This document shows positions 1 to 8,935 of a stretch of 34,325 nucleotides of DNA, in pieces (the first letter of the stretch is position 1; every line of letters begins with the position of its first letter). Made by a program: the position numbers and the translations under genes. The stretch is from Pedosphaera sp. (GTDB lineage Bacteria > Verrucomicrobiota > Verrucomicrobiia > Limisphaerales > F1-12-MAGs170). The stretch is from assembly GCA_009695275.1 (NCBI GenBank), contig SIBF01000027.1, positions 1 through 34,325 of the forward strand, in the 5' to 3' direction. A model generated the notes under the pieces. It had not been told where the DNA came from and ran no database searches. It was given only the letters and a program-made list of their open reading frames with translations.

Positions 1-137
1 TGGGGCGTGCCATGGGCCGATTCCCACTGTTGCAGTTGCGCTTGGTCGCTTGGACTCAGCAGGATCGGAAAACTCGGCTTACGCATGCAGGAAACTCAAC
101 CATAGTTGCGAGCATACGTAAATCTATTTAAGAGACA

Positions 138-533
138 CTACACTAGCTGGGATGGTCCATTTTCATTTGGTATGAAATAGAGAGTGTAGGCGCCGGCAGG
201 AATGGTTTTTCCACCGGCCACGATCGCTCTCGTCGTCATCAATAGCGTGGATTCATCCGCTCCCTTGCGCCAAGCATGTCCGTACGGCACCAACTTTCCC
301 CATATCTTACGAGTCTCGCCTGTCTCTGGATCCTTTGAATAGGGCCGTCCGTAAACAATTGTGATCCGCGTTCCAATTCTCGTGGAATCGTGAGGCCCAA
401 TGAGTGCGGTGTAGGTTACGTGTGGACTTGTGCGTTCAATGAAAGTGGTTTTTAGGATTTTCTGTTCAGGAGCACTGAGTGTGACAATCCAAGTCACCGC
501 AAAGAAACAAAGTGCAATGGTGGCTTTTTTCAT
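138..533 (-). pseudogene. Truncated DUF2911-type secreted protein
   Basis: The reading frame starts best at the ATG giving MKKATIALC, because this is followed at once by a hydrophobic signal-like segment; the track's upstream start adds 23 residues with no signal character. The body (YGRPY, KIWGKLVPYG, AWRKGADES, IPAGAYTLYFIPNE) reads like a DUF2911 domain, a family of exported proteins of unknown function. In that family the chain normally continues for roughly another 40-60 residues after the YTL-F-PNE strand. Here it stops within a few codons (NGPSQLV, stop), and the sequence beyond the stop does not resume the domain in the frames I read. I therefore call it a 3'-truncated gene. A short functional variant cannot be excluded. 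The flank at 1-137 shows no recognisable gene. Confidence 0.6.
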
Positions 534-894
534 GGTCGTCGCGAGTTTGTTGTTTGGTTTCGAAAAACGGGTCAGGAACGGGTCACTCCCCACTCTTGAC
601 ACAGGTTGGGGGCGGATTCGTGGTCGGGTTGAGCGGGGTCATGCAAGAGTTGGTTGGCCACAGGTCTCCATGGCGGGGCGGTCCTGAGTATTTGGCAATG
701 CATGGTGTTGGGTCGATCAATCTCTCAGCGATGGCATGGGTCGATCCGTTCACGCCGTCATCGGGTTCATGGCGTTTTACTCTGCACCGGAATTCAGGAT
801 GCGCAACACTCCTGACATCAAACTCCTGACCACCGCTGATCATGGATTGCGGCCGATCCGCGTGCCGAAGGCAATTCGCGACGAGAAATGGGTG

Positions 895-1017
895 CCCGCG
901 TCGGCGGGAGGTGATTTTCGGACCAAAACTGTCCTCCCGCGTCGGCGGATGGAGGTTTTTCGACAAAAATTTACTTCCCGCGTCGGCGGGAAGTGGCCTC
1001 CACACGAGTAGCGTGGG
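895..1017. repeat. 41-bp tandem repeat, three units
   Basis: The core CCCGCGTCGGCGG occurs at 895, 936 and 977, exactly 41 bp apart. The core is itself a short palindrome (CCCGC/GCGGG). The rest of each unit is loosely conserved (AGGT-TTTTCGGAC-AAAA-like). A more degenerate unit appears to lie upstream from about 854. No open frame through it looks like a protein; the overlapping track ORFs are low-complexity shadows. It is part of a roughly 1.3-kb gene-free stretch (534-1925). Confidence 0.7.
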
Positions 1018-1250
1018 GCAGCGGTGTCCCCACCGCGCCGTGGCGTTGGGTGGATGCGGAAGTCCATTCGACGTTCGCGGCGGGCTGAGGACAGGGCCAC
1101 GCCCTGCCGGTCGGTTCAACGGGAGCTGCCACCTCCAACTTTCGGACGCGCATCGGGGCGATGAACCAGGGCGGGAGAGGATGTCTTCCCTCTCGCTTCC
1201 AAAAAAGAGCCGGTTACTGGGCAGGGAACACTTCCAAGAATTGGACATGA

Positions 1251-1682
1251 ATCGAGGCCATGAACCTCGGAGGGACGAGTTACAGGAGTCCCTGACTGAA
1301 ATCGAGCATGGATCTCAGAATGGGCCTCGTGTAACTCGGCCCTCCGATGCTGACTCCGAGACAGGCGTTTCATGGGGAGCCTCCACGATCTCCAAATCGC
1401 GCATGGGGACCATGAACTTCGGAAGGACGAGTTACAGGAGTCCCTGACTGAAATCGAGCATGGATCTCAGAATGGGCCTCATGTAACTCGGCCCTCCGAT
1501 GCTGACTCCGAGCAGGCGGTTCATGGGGAGCCTCCACGATCTCCAAATCGCGCATGGGGACCATGAACTTCGGAAGGATGAGTTACACGAGTCCCCATCT
1601 GGAATTGGTCGCCTTTGAGAGAGTGGGCCTCCTGAAACTCGGCCCTTCGATGCTGACTCCGAGGCCGGCGTTTCATGGAGAG
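1251..1682. repeat. Triplicated ~151-bp unit, each holding a 25-bp stem-loop
   Basis: Three head-to-tail units begin at about 1251, 1403 and 1554 (spacing 152 and 151 bp). Each unit contains an imperfect inverted repeat: arms 1268-1292/1322-1346, 1420-1444/1474-1498 and 1571-1595/1625-1649, always with a 29-nt loop. In unit 2, 21 of 25 arm positions pair. Units 1 and 2 are nearly identical, also in the loop. Unit 3 has a different loop sequence of the same length and a more degraded stem. The frames through the repeat on both strands (DELQESLTEIEHGSQ, RRAELHEAHSEIHARF) are repeat shadows and not credible genes. A weaker trace of the unit start may be present near 1148. This could be a multi-copy intergenic element or a structured RNA. 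Confidence 0.75.
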
Positions 1683-1925
1683 GGAGTAACGCCACGCTTT
1701 GCAGCGCTTTTGTTTGGTATGCGTAAGCTCTGGTCACGAAAGCAAAATGGCTTGAAATGCAAGTCAACCATCCGGTAGTTGATAGCGTCCAATCCAGCAG
1801 GCGCAGCTTGAACTTGTTCCCTTGAGGAGCGAGGCTGCGTCTCAGAGTTTGTGGTACGTCGGGGGAATTCACGCGGCAAAAGGCAAAGTGACGACGGTTG
1901 TTGCGTGCGGCTGATTAGGCAGCTT

Positions 1926-3317
1926 ATGGCGGCTTCTGAACACGGCGAGTCCAGGGTCACGCGGCGCGAATTCCTCATGGGGTCCGCGGCAATCGCGGCG
2001 TCCATAGCCGGGACGAGCCTCTCGCAGGCAGAGACGAACCCGGCAGGCGATTCCAAACCCGAAGCGCTCCTTTTCCTCCTTCCACTGCTCTCGTGCCCGA
2101 CAGAAACATCGATTCGCATCACCGCGCTCAACGACAAGCAGCCAATGGAAGCCGTGGTCGAATTGCGCAAGGAGGGTGCGCAGGAATGGGAACGCAAAAA
2201 ACCTGTCTTGAAGCTTGCGGCTTACGAGATCCTCAACTGGACCGTGAAGGATCTCTCCCGCGCGACTCGATATGAGTATCGGATCTTGCTCAAGCAGGGA
2301 ACGGATGAAACCTGGCGACCGGCGGCTGGTGGCACCTTCAGGACCCAAAGGAAAGGCCCCGCGAGCTATACCGCAGTTCTGATAACCGACCCACACACGG
2401 GATCGTTTCCCGCAGGCAGCGGACCCGTCCTCACACTCGACAAGGTCGTCCAGAATGCTTCTCGCGCGAAGCCGGAGTTCGTTCTGGACCTTGGAGACAA
2501 TGTTGCCTGGCCAGGCTCACGGGAATTTCCACAGAAGGATCCCAACGGGGCCATGAATGCCTACGCGCGATACCGCCGGCAGATCGGGCCGCTCTCGATC
2601 AATGCTCCTCACTTCGCCATCGTCGGGAACTGGGGGGGAGAGAACGGTAAATTTCCCGAGAAGAGCATCGAGATCGTGGCCGCCGTTCGCCGATCATTGC
2701 TGCCGGCTCCTGACCACAAGACGTATCCACAAGGCGGCAGTGAAAGAGAGGATTATTACGCGTTCACATGGGGCGATGCGCTCTATGTCATGCTGAACAT
2801 TCAAACCTATTCCAAGCCTTCCAATCCTGAGGGTCTCCCGAGTCTCATGGCGGATGTGAACCAGATTACTGAATGGACGCTGGGCGAAAAGCAAATGGCC
2901 TGGTTTGAAACCACGTTGAAGAATGCAACTGAACGCTTCCGATTCGTATGCATGCATCATCCTGCGGGAGGCAACGCGGGTGATCCGATGAACACCTTGT
3001 ATGGACGTGGCGGTGCGCGTGCCTGGAATACGGGAGAGCAGGTCAGAATTCACGCCTTGATGAAGAAGCATAAGGTTCAGATCTTCTTTTATGGGCATGA
3101 TCATGTCTTCGTGGATGACGTCGTTGAGGGGATTCACTACACCTTGCCCGGAAGCTGTGGTGCCCCGTGGAAATTCACCAAAGCAGAAACCGGCTATGAA
3201 CGTTTCTGGCCCGATTCCGGTCACGCGCAATTGGACGTAACTCCCGAAAAAGCGACCGTTACCTTCATCAACCTCGAAGGCAAAGTTCTTCACAATTTCT
3301 CCGTCCTTCCCGTTTAG
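1926..3317 (+). CDS. Tat-exported metallophosphoesterase
   Basis: The ATG at 1926 is preferred over the GTG at 1851 because it places a twin-arginine signal (TRREFLMGSAAIAASIAG) at the N-terminus, so folded export to the periplasm is expected. After a region that looks like a fibronectin/purple-acid-phosphatase-type N domain (ALNDKQPMEAVVELRKEG, TRYEYRI), the calcineurin-like metallophosphoesterase motifs follow in order: DPHTG (D-x-H), LDLGDNVAWPG (GD), VGNWGGENG in the place of GNH(D/E), CMHHPAGG and FYGHDHVF (GH-x-H). These residues normally bind two metals and hydrolyse phosphoesters. The His of GNH is replaced by Trp here; I believe this occurs in a subfamily, so it does not by itself mean loss of activity. 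The substrate is unknown. The gene stands alone upstream of the sulfate-activation cluster. Confidence 0.8.
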   Translation: MAASEHGESRVTRREFLMGSAAIAASIAGTSLSQAETNPAGDSKPEALLFLLPLLSCPTETSIRITALNDKQPMEAVVELRKEGAQEWERKKPVLKLAAYEILNWTVKDLSRATRYEYRILLKQGTDETWRPAAGGTFRTQRKGPASYTAVLITDPHTGSFPAGSGPVLTLDKVVQNASRAKPEFVLDLGDNVAWPGSREFPQKDPNGAMNAYARYRRQIGPLSINAPHFAIVGNWGGENGKFPEKSIEIVAAVRRSLLPAPDHKTYPQGGSEREDYYAFTWGDALYVMLNIQTYSKPSNPEGLPSLMADVNQITEWTLGEKQMAWFETTLKNATERFRFVCMHHPAGGNAGDPMNTLYGRGGARAWNTGEQVRIHALMKKHKVQIFFYGHDHVFVDDVVEGIHYTLPGSCGAPWKFTKAETGYERFWPDSGHAQLDVTPEKATVTFINLEGKVLHNFSVLPV

Positions 3318-3442
3318 GAGCGCGCATCAGATGAAAAAAAGCCTCCACGACCTTGAAACCGTCTGTGAGGAGAGCAGTCATTTGAAGGCATGGGCGGCCA
3401 ACTGCTTGGCGCTGACAGGTTTTCCCGGAATTCGGGCGCGAT

Positions 3443-4294
3443 ATGACATTCTCACCAGAGCAAACGAAATCGATAGTTGAGAAGCTTTGCCTCCTGGCTG
3501 AAAAAGCGGGCGCGGAAGCAATGCGGTTCTACAAGGGTGGCGTGTCCGTCACTTTGAAGGATGATTCGTCGCCGCTCACCAATGCCGATCGTGCTTCTCA
3601 TGACTATCTGATGAGATTTCTTCCCGGCTTGATTTCTGACGTTCCGGTCATTTCCGAGGAATCACAGGATCCAACACACGGCCTCGCGGATGCGGATGGG
3701 CGTTTCTGGCTGGTGGACCCTTTGGATGGCACGAAGGAGTTTCTCAAAGGCACGGGTGAGTTCACGGTCAACATTGCTCTGATCGAGCGGGGACGGCCCG
3801 TGCTTGGCGTGGTCCACGCCCCAGCAATTGGACTGACCTACTTTGCGGATTTGGAGAACGGAGCGTTTCGACAGGAGAACAATGAGGCACCTACGCCTAT
3901 CCGTTCCCAACGCTCCAATCTTGAGTGTCTCAGAGTTGTTGCGAGTAAGGATCATGCCGGCCCACTCGTCCAAAAGATGCTGTCTCACATCCCCAACGCC
4001 GAGCTGAAATCGATGGGAAGCTCGCTCAAGTTTTGCCTCGTTGCTGAAGGAAGCGCGGACATTTACCTGCGAGATGTTCCCACGATGGAATGGGACACGG
4101 CGGCGGCTCAGTGCATCGTTGAAGCGGCGGGCGGCAGGGTATGCACGCTGGATGGCAATCCGCTTCGCTACGGCAAACCGGGATTGAAAAATCCGGCGAT
4201 CATCACCATCGGCGATTCAAATCTGGAGTGGACAAAGCTGCTCGATTCCAATTTATTGACACCCAGTCCTTGGTCCACTGATTCCAAAGCCTGA
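3443..4294 (+). CDS. cysQ: 3'(2'),5'-bisphosphate nucleotidase, CysQ type
   Basis: The 283-residue protein belongs to the inositol-monophosphatase/CysQ family of Mg-dependent, Li-sensitive phosphatases. Metal-binding motifs are visible: SEES (71-74), [15 protein letters not shown] (89-103) and EWDTAAAQ (216-223). CysQ converts PAP (3'-phosphoadenosine 5'-phosphate), the by-product of PAPS use, to AMP. Placement 35 bp upstream of cysD and in the same operon as cysNC supports this activity over an inositol phosphatase. Length matches the family. A short overlapping frame from 3331 was considered and dropped. I see no clear promoter in the 125-bp upstream gap. Confidence 0.88.
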   Translation: MTFSPEQTKSIVEKLCLLAEKAGAEAMRFYKGGVSVTLKDDSSPLTNADRASHDYLMRFLPGLISDVPVISEESQDPTHGLADADGRFWLVDPLDGTKEFLKGTGEFTVNIALIERGRPVLGVVHAPAIGLTYFADLENGAFRQENNEAPTPIRSQRSNLECLRVVASKDHAGPLVQKMLSHIPNAELKSMGSSLKFCLVAEGSADIYLRDVPTMEWDTAAAQCIVEAAGGRVCTLDGNPLRYGKPGLKNPAIITIGDSNLEWTKLLDSNLLTPSPWSTDSKA

Positions 4295-4329
4295 CAACCT
4301 GTCATACGATCGCTGACCGACCGCCTCGC

Positions 4330-5142
4330 ATGGACCACCTTTCCAAACTCGAAAGCCAAAGCGTCTATATCCTGCGCGAAGCGCATAACAAGTTTGAGCA
4401 CCTAGCGATGCTCTGGAGCATCGGCAAGGATTCCACGGTGCTACTCTGGCTGGCGCGGAAGGCGTTCTTCGGGCATGTGCCATTCCCGCTTGTCCACATT
4501 GATACCAGTTACAAAATCCCGTCGATGATCGAGTACCGCGACAAGCTGGTGCGCGAGTGGGGGCTCAATCTCGTCGTCGGCAGAAACGAGCCGGTGCTCC
4601 GGAGCGGCGTCACTTATCCGAATGGCAAGGCGACGCGCGTCGCGTGCTGCGGCACGCTCAAGAAGGACGCGCTCAAGCAGGTGCTCGATCAGCTCGGATT
4701 TACCGGCCTTATTGTTGGCGTGAGGCGTGACGAAGAACCGACTCGAGCCAAGGAACGTTACTTCAGTCCGCGCAACAAGCACATGGAATGGAACGTGGAA
4801 GACCAGCCGCCCGAGCTTTGGGACCAGTTCAAAACGGAGTTCGAGCCCGGCGCGCACATCCGGGTTCATCCGCTCTTGCACTGGACCGAGCTGAACATTT
4901 GGGAATACATCGAGCGCGAAAACATTCCGATGATCCCGCTCTATTTTGCCAATGCAGAGGGCATGCGGTATCGGAGTCTGGGTTGCGCGCCCTGCACATT
5001 TCCGATTCACTCGAACGCCCGGACAGTTCGGGAAATCATCGAGGAGTTGCGTACAACCCGCGTGCCGGAACGAGGTGGACGCGCCCAGGACAAAGAAAGT
5101 GAGGACGCTTTCGAGAAACTACGCCGGGACGGATATATGTAA
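4330..5142 (+). CDS. cysD: Sulfate adenylyltransferase subunit 2 (CysD)
   Basis: CysD is the ATP-pyrophosphatase subunit that, with the GTPase CysN, makes adenosine 5'-phosphosulfate (APS) from sulfate and ATP in the cytoplasm. The PP-loop appears as SIGKDST (30-36), the usual CysD form, followed by [13 protein letters not shown]. The segments [25 protein letters not shown] and [13 protein letters not shown] are characteristic of the family. The protein ends in KLRRDGYM, the normal CysD-type C-terminus, so it is complete even though at 270 residues it is somewhat shorter than the enterobacterial protein. It lies between cysQ and cysNC on the same strand. Confidence 0.95.
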   Translation: MDHLSKLESQSVYILREAHNKFEHLAMLWSIGKDSTVLLWLARKAFFGHVPFPLVHIDTSYKIPSMIEYRDKLVREWGLNLVVGRNEPVLRSGVTYPNGKATRVACCGTLKKDALKQVLDQLGFTGLIVGVRRDEEPTRAKERYFSPRNKHMEWNVEDQPPELWDQFKTEFEPGAHIRVHPLLHWTELNIWEYIERENIPMIPLYFANAEGMRYRSLGCAPCTFPIHSNARTVREIIEELRTTRVPERGGRAQDKESEDAFEKLRRDGYM

Positions 5143-5148
5143 CCCGGA

Positions 5149-5205
5149 GGTGCTGGCGCGTAACCTGCGATGACCTGCGGAACCGTCCCGTTTTTCACCA
5201 GCACC
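5149..5205. other. Inverted repeat in the cysD-cysNC gap
   Basis: GGTGCTGG (5149-5156) and its exact complement CCAGCACC (5198-5205) bracket 41 nt in the 86-bp gap between cysD and cysNC. The loop is long and there is no T-run directly after the second arm, so it is not a standard terminator. It could be a weak RNA hairpin affecting downstream expression, or chance. Confidence 0.25.
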
Positions 5206-5228
5206 CGCGCTTCCAAGTACACCTGCTT

Positions 5229-7262
5229 ATGCCCGCCAACCCCATCGAAACCCAATCGGTCGAAGCGATCAGCGAGTCTCCGCAGCCGCAAGTTGCGTGC
5301 GCTGGGACCAACACGGCGACACCTCCGCAAACGGCGGCTCAACAGTTGAAGATCGTGATTGTAGGTCATGTGGACCACGGCAAGTCCACCTTGATCGGGC
5401 GATTGCTGCACGACAGCGGTTCGCTTCCTGAGGGAAGATTGGAGCAACTGCGTCAAGCGTCGGCGCGTCGTGGCGCTCCTTTCGAGTGGGCAAATCTGAT
5501 GGATTCGCTCCAGGCGGAGCGGGATCAAAACATCTCGATCGAAACGACCCAGATTTGGTTTCGCACCAGAGTGCGCGAGTACGTCATCATCGATGCACCC
5601 GGGCACAAGGAGTTTCTCAAGAACATGGTGACGGGTGCTGCGAGTGCGGACGCGGCCCTCCTGCTGGTCGATGCCCACGAAGGAATTCAGGAGAATTCCC
5701 GGCGGCACGCATACCTGCTGCACCTCCTTGGGATTCGGCAGCTCGTAGTGCTGGTGAACAAGATGGACCTGGTGCGATACGACCAGGAGGTTTATGCACG
5801 AATCGTTTCGGAATACTCCCAATGGATGCGATCTGTCGGACTTGTATCGCTGGCTTTCATACCCATTTCTGCGAAGCAGGGGGACAATTTGACCAGCCGT
5901 AGTCCGTCCCTGCATTGGTGGACTGGACCAACGGTGATGGAGGCGCTCGACAGTCTCAAGCCGCACACCGCTCCCGAGAATTTGCCTCTGCGTTTTGTGG
6001 TGCAGGACGTCTATCGTTTCGACGCGCGACGCATTATCGCCGGCCGCATCGAAGCCGGCAGGCTAAAGACAGGAGACCGCGTGTTTTTTTCTCCCGGCGG
6101 CAAGTCCAGTGAAGTCAAATCGATTGAGCGGTGGGCCAGCGCACCGAAGAATATCGCCGAAGCCGGAGAGAGCATCGGCATCACCTTGACCGAGCAGATA
6201 TTCGTCGAACGCGGTGCCATAGCAGCCCATGTCGAGTCGCCGCCCTACGAACTCACGCGGCTCAAGGCCCGGCTGTTCTGGATGGGTCGCCGTCCACTTC
6301 GATTGGGCTGCCCTTACCGTATCAAGCTGGCCGCACAGGAGGCCGAATGTGAGATCGAGCGCATCGAAAGAGTCCTTGATGCATCCACCCTTGCCACCGT
6401 TGGCACACCAGGCGAGGTCTCGAAGGTTGATCGGCATGAAGTAGGAGAGGTCATCATCCGCGCTCGAAAGCCGCTCGCATTTGATTTGGCGGAGGAAATC
6501 GTGTCCACCGGCCGGTTTGTAATTGTGGACGGGCTGGATGTCGCAGGTGGCGGCATTGTCATTCCCGACGCGTATCCGCGGATTCGCCACGACACTCAGC
6601 AAAAGAGCGAACATATCTATTGGACTCATGGGAAGGTCACCACTCAACAGCGGGAGACCCGGAGTGGGCACCCAGGTTGCGTGCTCTGGCTGACGGGACT
6701 GTCCGCGTCTGGAAAATCCACCATCGCCACGGAGCTGGAGCGGCAGTTGTTCAACCGAGGCAATCAAGTCTGCGTGCTCGACGGCGATAACGTTCGCCAC
6801 GGCTTATGCTCGGATCTGGGCTTTTCCCCGGAAGACCGGACCGAGAACATCCGACGCATCGGCGAAGTCTCCAAACTGCTCGCGAGCTACGGGGTCATTT
6901 GCATCACGGCGTTCATTTCGCCTTACCGTGCCGATCGTGAACTGGTTCGGAAAATCATGCCGGAGGGTCGTTTCATCGAAGTTTACATCAATGCGCCAAT
7001 CCAAGTCTGCGAGGCCCGCGACCCGAAGGGCCTCTACGCGAAGGCCAGAGCGAACCAGATCAAGAACTTCACTGGAATTTCCGCACCCTACGAAGCCCCA
7101 GACCGTCCGGAGTTGGTACTGCGGACTGATCTCCTTGGTTGCGAGGAGTGTGTCTCCAGCATCATCGAATATCTGAATGCATGCGCGGAAGCATGGCGCT
7201 CCACCGATGGAAAAACACAAATGCCATCGGCAATCCTCCCGCCGTCACCATCCTCCCAATAA
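5229..7262 (+). CDS. cysNC: Bifunctional sulfate adenylyltransferase GTPase / APS kinase (CysNC)
   Basis: The protein of 677 residues joins two enzymes. Residues about 40-455 are a CysN-type translation-factor-like GTPase, with G1 GHVDHGKS (46-53), G3 DAPGH (122-126) and G4 NKMD (177-180), followed by EF-Tu-like beta-barrel domains; with CysD it drives APS formation by GTP hydrolysis. Residues about 480-655 are an APS kinase (CysC), with the P-loop GLSASGKST (490-498), [25 protein letters not shown] and [10 protein letters not shown], which phosphorylates APS to PAPS. This is the NodQ-like arrangement. The first ~38 residues are a poorly conserved extension. Together with cysQ and cysD the cluster covers sulfate activation and PAP removal, but no PAPS or sulfite reductase is present in the window. 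Confidence 0.95.
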   Translation: MPANPIETQSVEAISESPQPQVACAGTNTATPPQTAAQQLKIVIVGHVDHGKSTLIGRLLHDSGSLPEGRLEQLRQASARRGAPFEWANLMDSLQAERDQNISIETTQIWFRTRVREYVIIDAPGHKEFLKNMVTGAASADAALLLVDAHEGIQENSRRHAYLLHLLGIRQLVVLVNKMDLVRYDQEVYARIVSEYSQWMRSVGLVSLAFIPISAKQGDNLTSRSPSLHWWTGPTVMEALDSLKPHTAPENLPLRFVVQDVYRFDARRIIAGRIEAGRLKTGDRVFFSPGGKSSEVKSIERWASAPKNIAEAGESIGITLTEQIFVERGAIAAHVESPPYELTRLKARLFWMGRRPLRLGCPYRIKLAAQEAECEIERIERVLDASTLATVGTPGEVSKVDRHEVGEVIIRARKPLAFDLAEEIVSTGRFVIVDGLDVAGGGIVIPDAYPRIRHDTQQKSEHIYWTHGKVTTQQRETRSGHPGCVLWLTGLSASGKSTIATELERQLFNRGNQVCVLDGDNVRHGLCSDLGFSPEDRTENIRRIGEVSKLLASYGVICITAFISPYRADRELVRKIMPEGRFIEVYINAPIQVCEARDPKGLYAKARANQIKNFTGISAPYEAPDRPELVLRTDLLGCEECVSSIIEYLNACAEAWRSTDGKTQMPSAILPPSPSSQ

Positions 7263-7466
7263 CGGGCGGCACCGATTTTGACGGCTCGTCCACGTGGAAA
7301 CATCTCATCCTTTTTCCATGCCGAGCATCTTCCTGGTGCGGACTATAACCGCCACATTTTCATCCCAAGCTTCGGAGCTCGGCGGTGTTTAGTGTGATGA
7401 TCGCCGCGTTGGGCTGGCGAAAGCTTGGGGAGTGAATCTGTTCCTGCAATTTCAAATCAAATGTTA

Positions 7467-8111
7467 TCAGCCAAAAGCTATCCCAGTTCCCTTGTTTGCG
7501 GACTCCGCGCCGGCATTGGAGTTTTCCCCACCCGGCGGTTCATCCAATGTTGCGTTCGCGTCGGGGTGAGAATTGAGCGAAATTTGGCTCTTGCTTGGCA
7601 GTTCCATCTCTTCCGAATTCATTTGGACTGGACGCTCCAAAGCGGGCGACCGAACGCTCCAGCTGAGGCAAGTCACGACCGCTTCATCGTGGATGTAAGC
7701 TCTGAATTCTTCGAGATTGCGACTCGCGACGCCTTCGTTCCGGAATGTTCGCGCGAGTTCAACCCCAATCCGGTTCGCGTAAATGAAGAAGAACGTTTTT
7801 GAACGATGCTTTGCCCGGATGTGCTGCATCTTGTACAGGATGTCTTTCGTGGAACGGGATCGATTCTGGCATTCAATGAGGAAGTGCCGTGCCTCGTGCG
7901 GACGTTCTATCTTCACGCTGAAATCAGGCTTGAGCACCTCTCCATTCTGAAGTCTCAGCTTCGGCGTCGACTTGAAAGTAATCAGACCCCGTGAGATATC
8001 GTTCGCTTCCTCCAAAACCTTGCGTACTTGATTTTCAAAGTGGCGACCCTTCGCCGTATTTTGTGAATTTTTCAGACCAACGGAATTTTCAGGGACTCCA
8101 TGTGTTTGCAT
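7467..8111 (-). CDS. Putative PD-(D/E)xK-fold nuclease-like protein
   Basis: I choose the ATG giving MQTHGVPEN because AAAGGTGG lies 5 nt upstream; the GTG three codons earlier is the alternative. No named family was recognised with confidence. The first ~140 residues look like a restriction-endonuclease-like fold: a helix with GRHFENQV (Glu about 27), then KPDFSV (Asp 63) followed by a strand ending in LIECQNR (Glu 80, Gln 82). This matches D-x(n)-E-x-Q, a known variant of the PD-(D/E)xK metal site. The C-terminal ~60 residues are Pro/Ser/Asn/Gly-rich and probably disordered. It stands alone, convergent with cysNC and upstream of the toxin-antitoxin pair on the same strand. A nuclease or DNA-end-binding role is inference. 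Confidence 0.55.
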   Translation of the reverse strand: MQTHGVPENSVGLKNSQNTAKGRHFENQVRKVLEEANDISRGLITFKSTPKLRLQNGEVLKPDFSVKIERPHEARHFLIECQNRSRSTKDILYKMQHIRAKHRSKTFFFIYANRIGVELARTFRNEGVASRNLEEFRAYIHDEAVVTCLSWSVRSPALERPVQMNSEEMELPSKSQISLNSHPDANATLDEPPGGENSNAGAESANKGTGIAFG

Positions 8112-8500
8112 TCGATCCACCTTTCACTGCGCGCTGGTTCACTCGATCTTGAATCGTTCCGGAGAGTACTCATACGCCGAGCACTCCCAAATCCACTGCC
8201 GACATTGTCGCGTCAATCGGAGTTGGTTTATCGGGTCTGAAATAAAGGCTACTTCCAAGTGTCCAGAAGTTTGGCACACTAATGCCAATCGATAGGCATT
8301 CCCCTTCTGCCGTGCGACAGCCTCTTCATTGCTCGTTAAGGTGAATGCCTGTCCTGGATGGTGGTCGATCGCCTTAACTTCACTTCATCTTCTCCGTGAT
8401 GTGAAAGGAGTCAGGGTTCTCGTGATCCTTCACACCGATGACGGCGCGAATGGCGGGGAAAAATGTCGCAAACGGCGTACAGTTGTTTGGCATAATCATC
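8112..8500. other. Intergenic region with a 20-bp near-perfect palindrome
   Basis: This ~390-bp gap between two minus-strand genes has no credible coding frame. At 8281-8300 lies AATGCCAATCGATAGGCATT, which matches its own complement at 18 of 20 positions. It could be an operator-like site or a hairpin downstream of vapC. Nothing else was recognised. Confidence 0.35.
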
Positions 8501-8935
8501 TTATGGTTGAACGTGCAATCCAGCGAGCCGGGCAAGTTTGGCTTGGCGCGTGTCGAAAGTGCAAAACTCGGTTGCACCCAACACCAATGCGGTCGCCACG
8601 TGCAGAACGTCCAAGCTGCGGCTGCCAATCGTTGGAGTGTGATGCTCCGCCAGACTTTCTGCTTCGCGAAGAAGTTTCCCCCAAAGATCAGGTGCGCGCA
8701 CCAAGAGACCAGTCACCAAATCCTGCTGGACCTCCTGCCACGCTGCCAAAGATTCCGAAGAGGTTAGTCGTTGTTGAAAGACGGCAAGGCTCAAGGCGTT
8801 TCGGAGTTCAATGCGGTGAAAAGTGGTGAAGTCAATTGGAAGAGGGTTCGCCTGACGCCAGGCATCTGCCTTGGGAGAGTTGGAGTCCGGGGCGTAAAGC
8901 GAAAAAAGGACGCTGGTATCAACGTAGATTTTCAC
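8501..8935 (-). CDS. vapC: PIN-domain ribonuclease toxin, VapC-like
   Basis: The 144-residue protein has the PIN-domain pattern of VapC toxins, which are Mg-dependent RNases cutting tRNA, rRNA or mRNA. The acidic residues expected in the active site are visible: Asp 6 (IYVDTSVL), Glu 43 (HRIELRNAL), Asp 109 (SLDVLHVA) and Asp 128 (TFDTRQAKLA). Length fits the family. Its start overlaps the stop of the upstream antitoxin by 4 bp (ATGA), so the two are translationally coupled in the usual antitoxin-then-toxin order. No residue loss suggesting inactivation was seen. Confidence 0.85.
   Translation of the reverse strand: MKIYVDTSVLFSLYAPDSNSPKADAWRQANPLPIDFTTFHRIELRNALSLAVFQQRLTSSESLAAWQEVQQDLVTGLLVRAPDLWGKLLREAESLAEHHTPTIGSRSLDVLHVATALVLGATEFCTFDTRQAKLARLAGLHVQP

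Noticed and set aside
895-1017. CRISPR-like regular spacing
   Set aside because: The conserved core is only about 13-16 bp, intervening segments are partly similar to each other, and there are just three units and no cas genes.
583-1248. 221-codon minus-strand ORF and the 201-codon plus-strand ORF at 842-1447
   Set aside because: Both run through repeats, overlap each other on opposite strands, have Arg/Pro/Ser-rich low-quality composition and no domain.
3331-3477. Short plus-strand frame beginning MKKSLHDLETVCEE
   Set aside because: Only about 48 codons, overlaps the cysQ start in another frame, and no family is recognised.
5007-5966. 319-codon minus-strand ORF
   Set aside because: Antisense to the well-supported cysD and cysNC genes; its sequence looks like a shadow.
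7348-7391. Hairpin ACCGCC...GGCGGT followed by GTTT, as a terminator of cysNC
   Set aside because: Only a 6-bp outer stem with a 27-nt loop and a very short T-run; too weak to call.
8329-8829. 166-codon plus-strand ORF
   Set aside because: Largely antisense to the PIN toxin, which has clear active-site residues.
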